Below, one piece after another: positions 13,824-16,365 of a stretch of 16,365 bases of DNA. The stretch is taken from NCBI GenBank assembly GCA_047626155.1, contig JBLHRR010000133.1, forward strand, positions 1 through 16,365, written 5' to 3'. The stretch is from CALGLS01 sp047626155 (lineage in GTDB: Bacteria > Bacteroidota > Bacteroidia > Chitinophagales > Saprospiraceae). The notes beneath the pieces were generated by a model, which did not search any database, had not been told where the DNA came from, and worked only from the letters and a program-made list of their open reading frames with translations. Both the position numbers and the translations under genes were made by a program. How positions within the stretch are numbered: position 1 is the first letter of the stretch; each line of letters starts with the position of its first letter.

Positions 13824-16365
13824 TTATACCCTGCGTGACATCCACTGATCGAAAACAGACCGCCGTCGCCATCCGTAGATACCCAACAATAGAATTACAA
13901 AAGCAATACCTCCCAACAGTCTTATTCCAATTCCTCCCGGCTTATCCAGAATCATTTGTTCATTATTCCCTAGAGATATGAAGGAGGCCCAGAAAAAAGG
14001 ATGGCTGTTCTCCAGTTTGCTTTCAGCGAGGTAATCCAGTTTTGCTTGTCGCAAGGCTGAGGACTTCCCCATTCCCTTCTGCAAGTTTCTGTAATAATGT
14101 TGCATTAAAATACCTGCTTTATCATCATTAACCTTCCATAAGGTAGTTAGAATATTTTTTGCACCCGCGTAGGAAAATGCGCGAGCCATACTTATCATTC
14201 CTTCGCCACGCTCCCACTCCCCGATCCCGGTTTCACAAGCAGATAATACGACCAGATCAGCCTCTAAATCAAGATCATAAATGTCTTGTGCAAAAAGAAT
14301 ATTATCGTCTCCTGAGTTCTGCTCGTTTTGAGAAAAGGCCAGATAAGAAAAGGCACCATTTTTATCATTTGCCTTTCCATGGGTAGCGAAATGGATGGCA
14401 CGGTAATCCTCCGCGACTTCAAAAAAATCATCTCTATTCGCTGATTCTCCTTTTAGTATTTTCCCATCACAAAAAGCAAGGATGGCTTCTGCCTCGTTTA
14501 TGTTATGCTGTAAGGGAGCCAACTCATCTGAGCGTAAATATTCTCCTTGATAGTGCGTTTCAAAACTTGGCGCAATGGCTAATAATTGATTCTTCTTTGC
14601 TTGTTCCTCTGTCCGTTTATTTTCCAACATTAATTCTACAGAATGATAATAACTAATAGTATGATGGTGAATCAAAAAATCATAGGTATTTAATTCCCAG
14701 GGATTAGCTGCCTTTGTTTTCACTAAGGCATCGAAGGACAAATAACTTAAGATACCGTCAGGAATAATCGTGAGTTCTTCTTTTAATAAATCCGAAAAAG
14801 GGTTTAATAAAAGCTGATACAATTCAAAAGACCAGTCATTTAAATTCTCACAATGCTCTTCCATATTCACAATATGAGGGCGAAAGGAAGATAGCGTCTT
14901 ACAATACTTTTTCACCAGCGGTTCTATATCGTTTGTCTTTCCTAGTCGTTTCAAAACAACGCTGTCTTTATTAATAAGTAGCCCATAAAAATGATCCTCT
15001 CCCGTAAAAAATTCGATGATGCTGTTGTGCTCTGTTAATAACTCATTCTGCACTTTTGAAAGATCGGTCTCCGCGTTTTTATATTTTAAATTGAAGTAGG
15101 ATTCGTGATTGTCCTCCAACAAAGACAACAGCTCTTGCATTTCTATTTTCAGGTCAAACAAATTGCTTTTCAAATCCCTGATCTTTACACTGTCTATTTC
15201 AACATCATCATTTCTCAACGTATATATTTGTCGCTCTGTGTCACCAATTTTGGTTTTCAGGTTTAGTTCTTTTTTCAGAAGGATGTCAGGCAGGTTTGCA
15301 AAGGTTAGCGCTTTTGACTTTAGAACCGCTTCAAGAAGGACATTGCTTTTACAGTTTTCAGCGTTTCGAAAAGCATAATTGAGGTGTTCTAAATCTTTAT
15401 CCGATTGGTACAATTCGTATTCAATAGCTATGGCATTTTCATAAACAGAGAAAAACTGATCGGTGACGAATTGCTGAGAGCCTTTTTCTTTGAGGTCTAA
15501 TTTGATGGAGTCGACAGTTTGTAGCTCTAGATTGTTATTCTGTTGTGCCAGAAGTAAATCAGAAGTATTTCCGTTTTCTTTATAGACGCTCAACAATATC
15601 TTTGTTTTTATAGACAAGCCCTTTATCAATTTGACTTTACTGATTTTACTACTCCAAAATACAGGCTTTTTAAAGTCAAACCCAATAGTCATAAAAGCGG
15701 TGTCCATCAGATTCAGCCCCACTAATTGCTTTCCCATTCCACTGTAAGCATCAGCCATAAAGAGGTAACAATCGTAAATGAGATCTCGTCGATTTTCTCT
15801 TTTTGCATTTAACACGAGCATTGATTTTTCAAAATAAGGAATGCTTTCCGCAAAGTAGCTTTGCTCCTTTAAGCATTTTCCTTTAGCTCTAAAAGCTCTA
15901 CTTTTGAAGGCATTATATCCAACTCTATTTACAATAGGTTTTAAACTCTTTTCGTAAATATCAAAGGCTTTATCCACCTCTTCCATTTTAAAATAAATAT
16001 CCCCAATACTGCACTGAATTGTTGCCCAATAAAAAGAATCCAATGAACCGTTACGGTCAAAAACATCCAAAGATTTCTCATAATGCAACAAAGCATTCTC
16101 AAATTCGGAGGATAGATTATAAACCGCTGCTAAATTAAAATAATCGATCAACAAACTTAGATTCGTCTTTTCATAAACCCTCTCATCAACCGCCAATGCC
16201 TTGTTATAATAAAGAATGGCATTTTCTAAATCGAAGTTGGAAAAGTAATAATTCCCAAGGTTCGTATACAATACAGGCCAAAAGTCATCTTCTGAAGTTG
16301 CCACAGAATCCATCACTGCAAGCGCCTTGTTATAATAATAAAAACTTTGGCTGTTATTCCCTTGA
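13824..16365 (-). CDS. CHAT-domain protease with N-terminal TPR array (5' end outside window)
   Basis: The frame is open through the right edge, so the gene is partial at its 5' end; a GTG at 16316 sits inside a TPR repeat and is not the real start. Upstream of it the translation continues as a TPR unit (FYYYNKALAVMD). The visible N-terminal part holds several TPRs with YYNKALAV and LLHYEKSL patterns, then a charged helical linker rich in Leu/Lys/Glu, then a CHAT caspase-like domain. The catalytic His is in IHFATHGK (codon 14379-14381) and the catalytic Cys in SACETGIG (codon 14235-14237), with the family-typical GEGMISMARAFSYAGAKNILTTLWKV following. After the domain is a C-terminal membrane helix and an Arg-rich tail. 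CHAT-TPR proteins are proteases, some activated by partner proteins in defence or cell death. Nothing here identifies a partner or substrate. Confidence 0.9.
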   Translation of the reverse strand, partial: QGNNSQSFYYYNKALAVMDSVATSEDDFWPVLYTNLGNYYFSNFDLENAILYYNKALAVDERVYEKTNLSLLIDYFNLAAVYNLSSEFENALLHYEKSLDVFDRNGSLDSFYWATIQCSIGDIYFKMEEVDKAFDIYEKSLKPIVNRVGYNAFKSRAFRAKGKCLKEQSYFAESIPYFEKSMLVLNAKRENRRDLIYDCYLFMADAYSGMGKQLVGLNLMDTAFMTIGFDFKKPVFWSSKISKVKLIKGLSIKTKILLSVYKENGNTSDLLLAQQNNNLELQTVDSIKLDLKEKGSQQFVTDQFFSVYENAIAIEYELYQSDKDLEHLNYAFRNAENCKSNVLLEAVLKSKALTFANLPDILLKKELNLKTKIGDTERQIYTLRNDDVEIDSVKIRDLKSNLFDLKIEMQELLSLLEDNHESYFNLKYKNAETDLSKVQNELLTEHNSIIEFFTGEDHFYGLLINKDSVVLKRLGKTNDIEPLVKKYCKTLSSFRPHIVNMEEHCENLNDWSFELYQLLLNPFSDLLKEELTIIPDGILSYLSFDALVKTKAANPWELNTYDFLIHHHTISYYHSVELMLENKRTEEQAKKNQLLAIAPSFETHYQGEYLRSDELAPLQHNINEAEAILAFCDGKILKGESANRDDFFEVAEDYRAIHFATHGKANDKNGAFSYLAFSQNEQNSGDDNILFAQDIYDLDLEADLVVLSACETGIGEWERGEGMISMARAFSYAGAKNILTTLWKVNDDKAGILMQHYYRNLQKGMGKSSALRQAKLDYLAESKLENSHPFFWASFISLGNNEQMILDKPGGIGIRLLGGIAFVILLLGIYGWRRRSVFDQWMSRRV

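Noticed and set aside
16314..16316. GTG as start of the CHAT gene
   Set aside because: The frame stays open to the window edge and encodes a further TPR unit upstream, so the true start is outside.

Overview
The window looks like a chromosomal segment of a Bacteroidota bacterium, possibly a marine or saline member of the Saprospiraceae/Lewinella type (the family level is inference). The grounds are a complete Na+-translocating NADH:quinone reductase operon with Bacteroidota-style subunits, an RHS C-terminus with the Bacteroidota-type motifs YYPFGM, GRFTGVDP and DLWGLQ, DUF4407 and CHAT-TPR proteins typical of the phylum, two octamers matching the Bacteroidota -7 promoter element TAnnTTTG, and few Shine-Dalgarno sequences.

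Layout. Positions 1-1260 carry no convincing gene: a C-rich stretch (1-440), a cluster of strong inverted repeats (471-620), a GC-rich hairpin-bearing stretch (about 690-1140) and a terminator-like hairpin at 1152-1181. Positions 1261-2745 (minus strand) hold an orphan RHS C-terminal fragment with a unique tail, followed 18 bp later by a small membrane protein that is a good candidate immunity protein. The fragment begins inside the hairpin terminator (2744-2778) that ends the nqr operon. Positions 2805-9765 (minus strand) hold nqrABCDEF in canonical order, with unusually loose spacers (63-224 bp) containing heptamer microsatellites and palindromes. Then come a divergent DUF4407 membrane/coiled-coil gene (+), a 14-bp-overlapping DUF1990 and YndJ-like pair (minus), a GreA/GreB-like gene (+), a hairpin of heptamer repeats, a possible 26-codon peptide (+), and a large CHAT-protease/TPR gene (minus) whose 5' end lies beyond the right edge.

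Function. NqrF oxidises NADH and passes electrons through FAD and [2Fe-2S] to the NqrD/E iron-sulfur site, the FMN of NqrC and the flavins of NqrB, pumping Na+ while quinone is reduced. All six subunits keep their cofactor motifs. NqrA is unusual: a signal-peptide-like segment and a further membrane helix precede the normal soluble protein.

The most interesting points are the membrane-anchored NqrA, the orphan RHS toxin-tip/immunity candidate fused to a terminator, the structured non-coding 1.2 kb at the left edge, and heptad-phased repeats shared by separate intergenic spacers. I found no clear wholly new multigene system; the toxin tip and its neighbour are the closest candidate.
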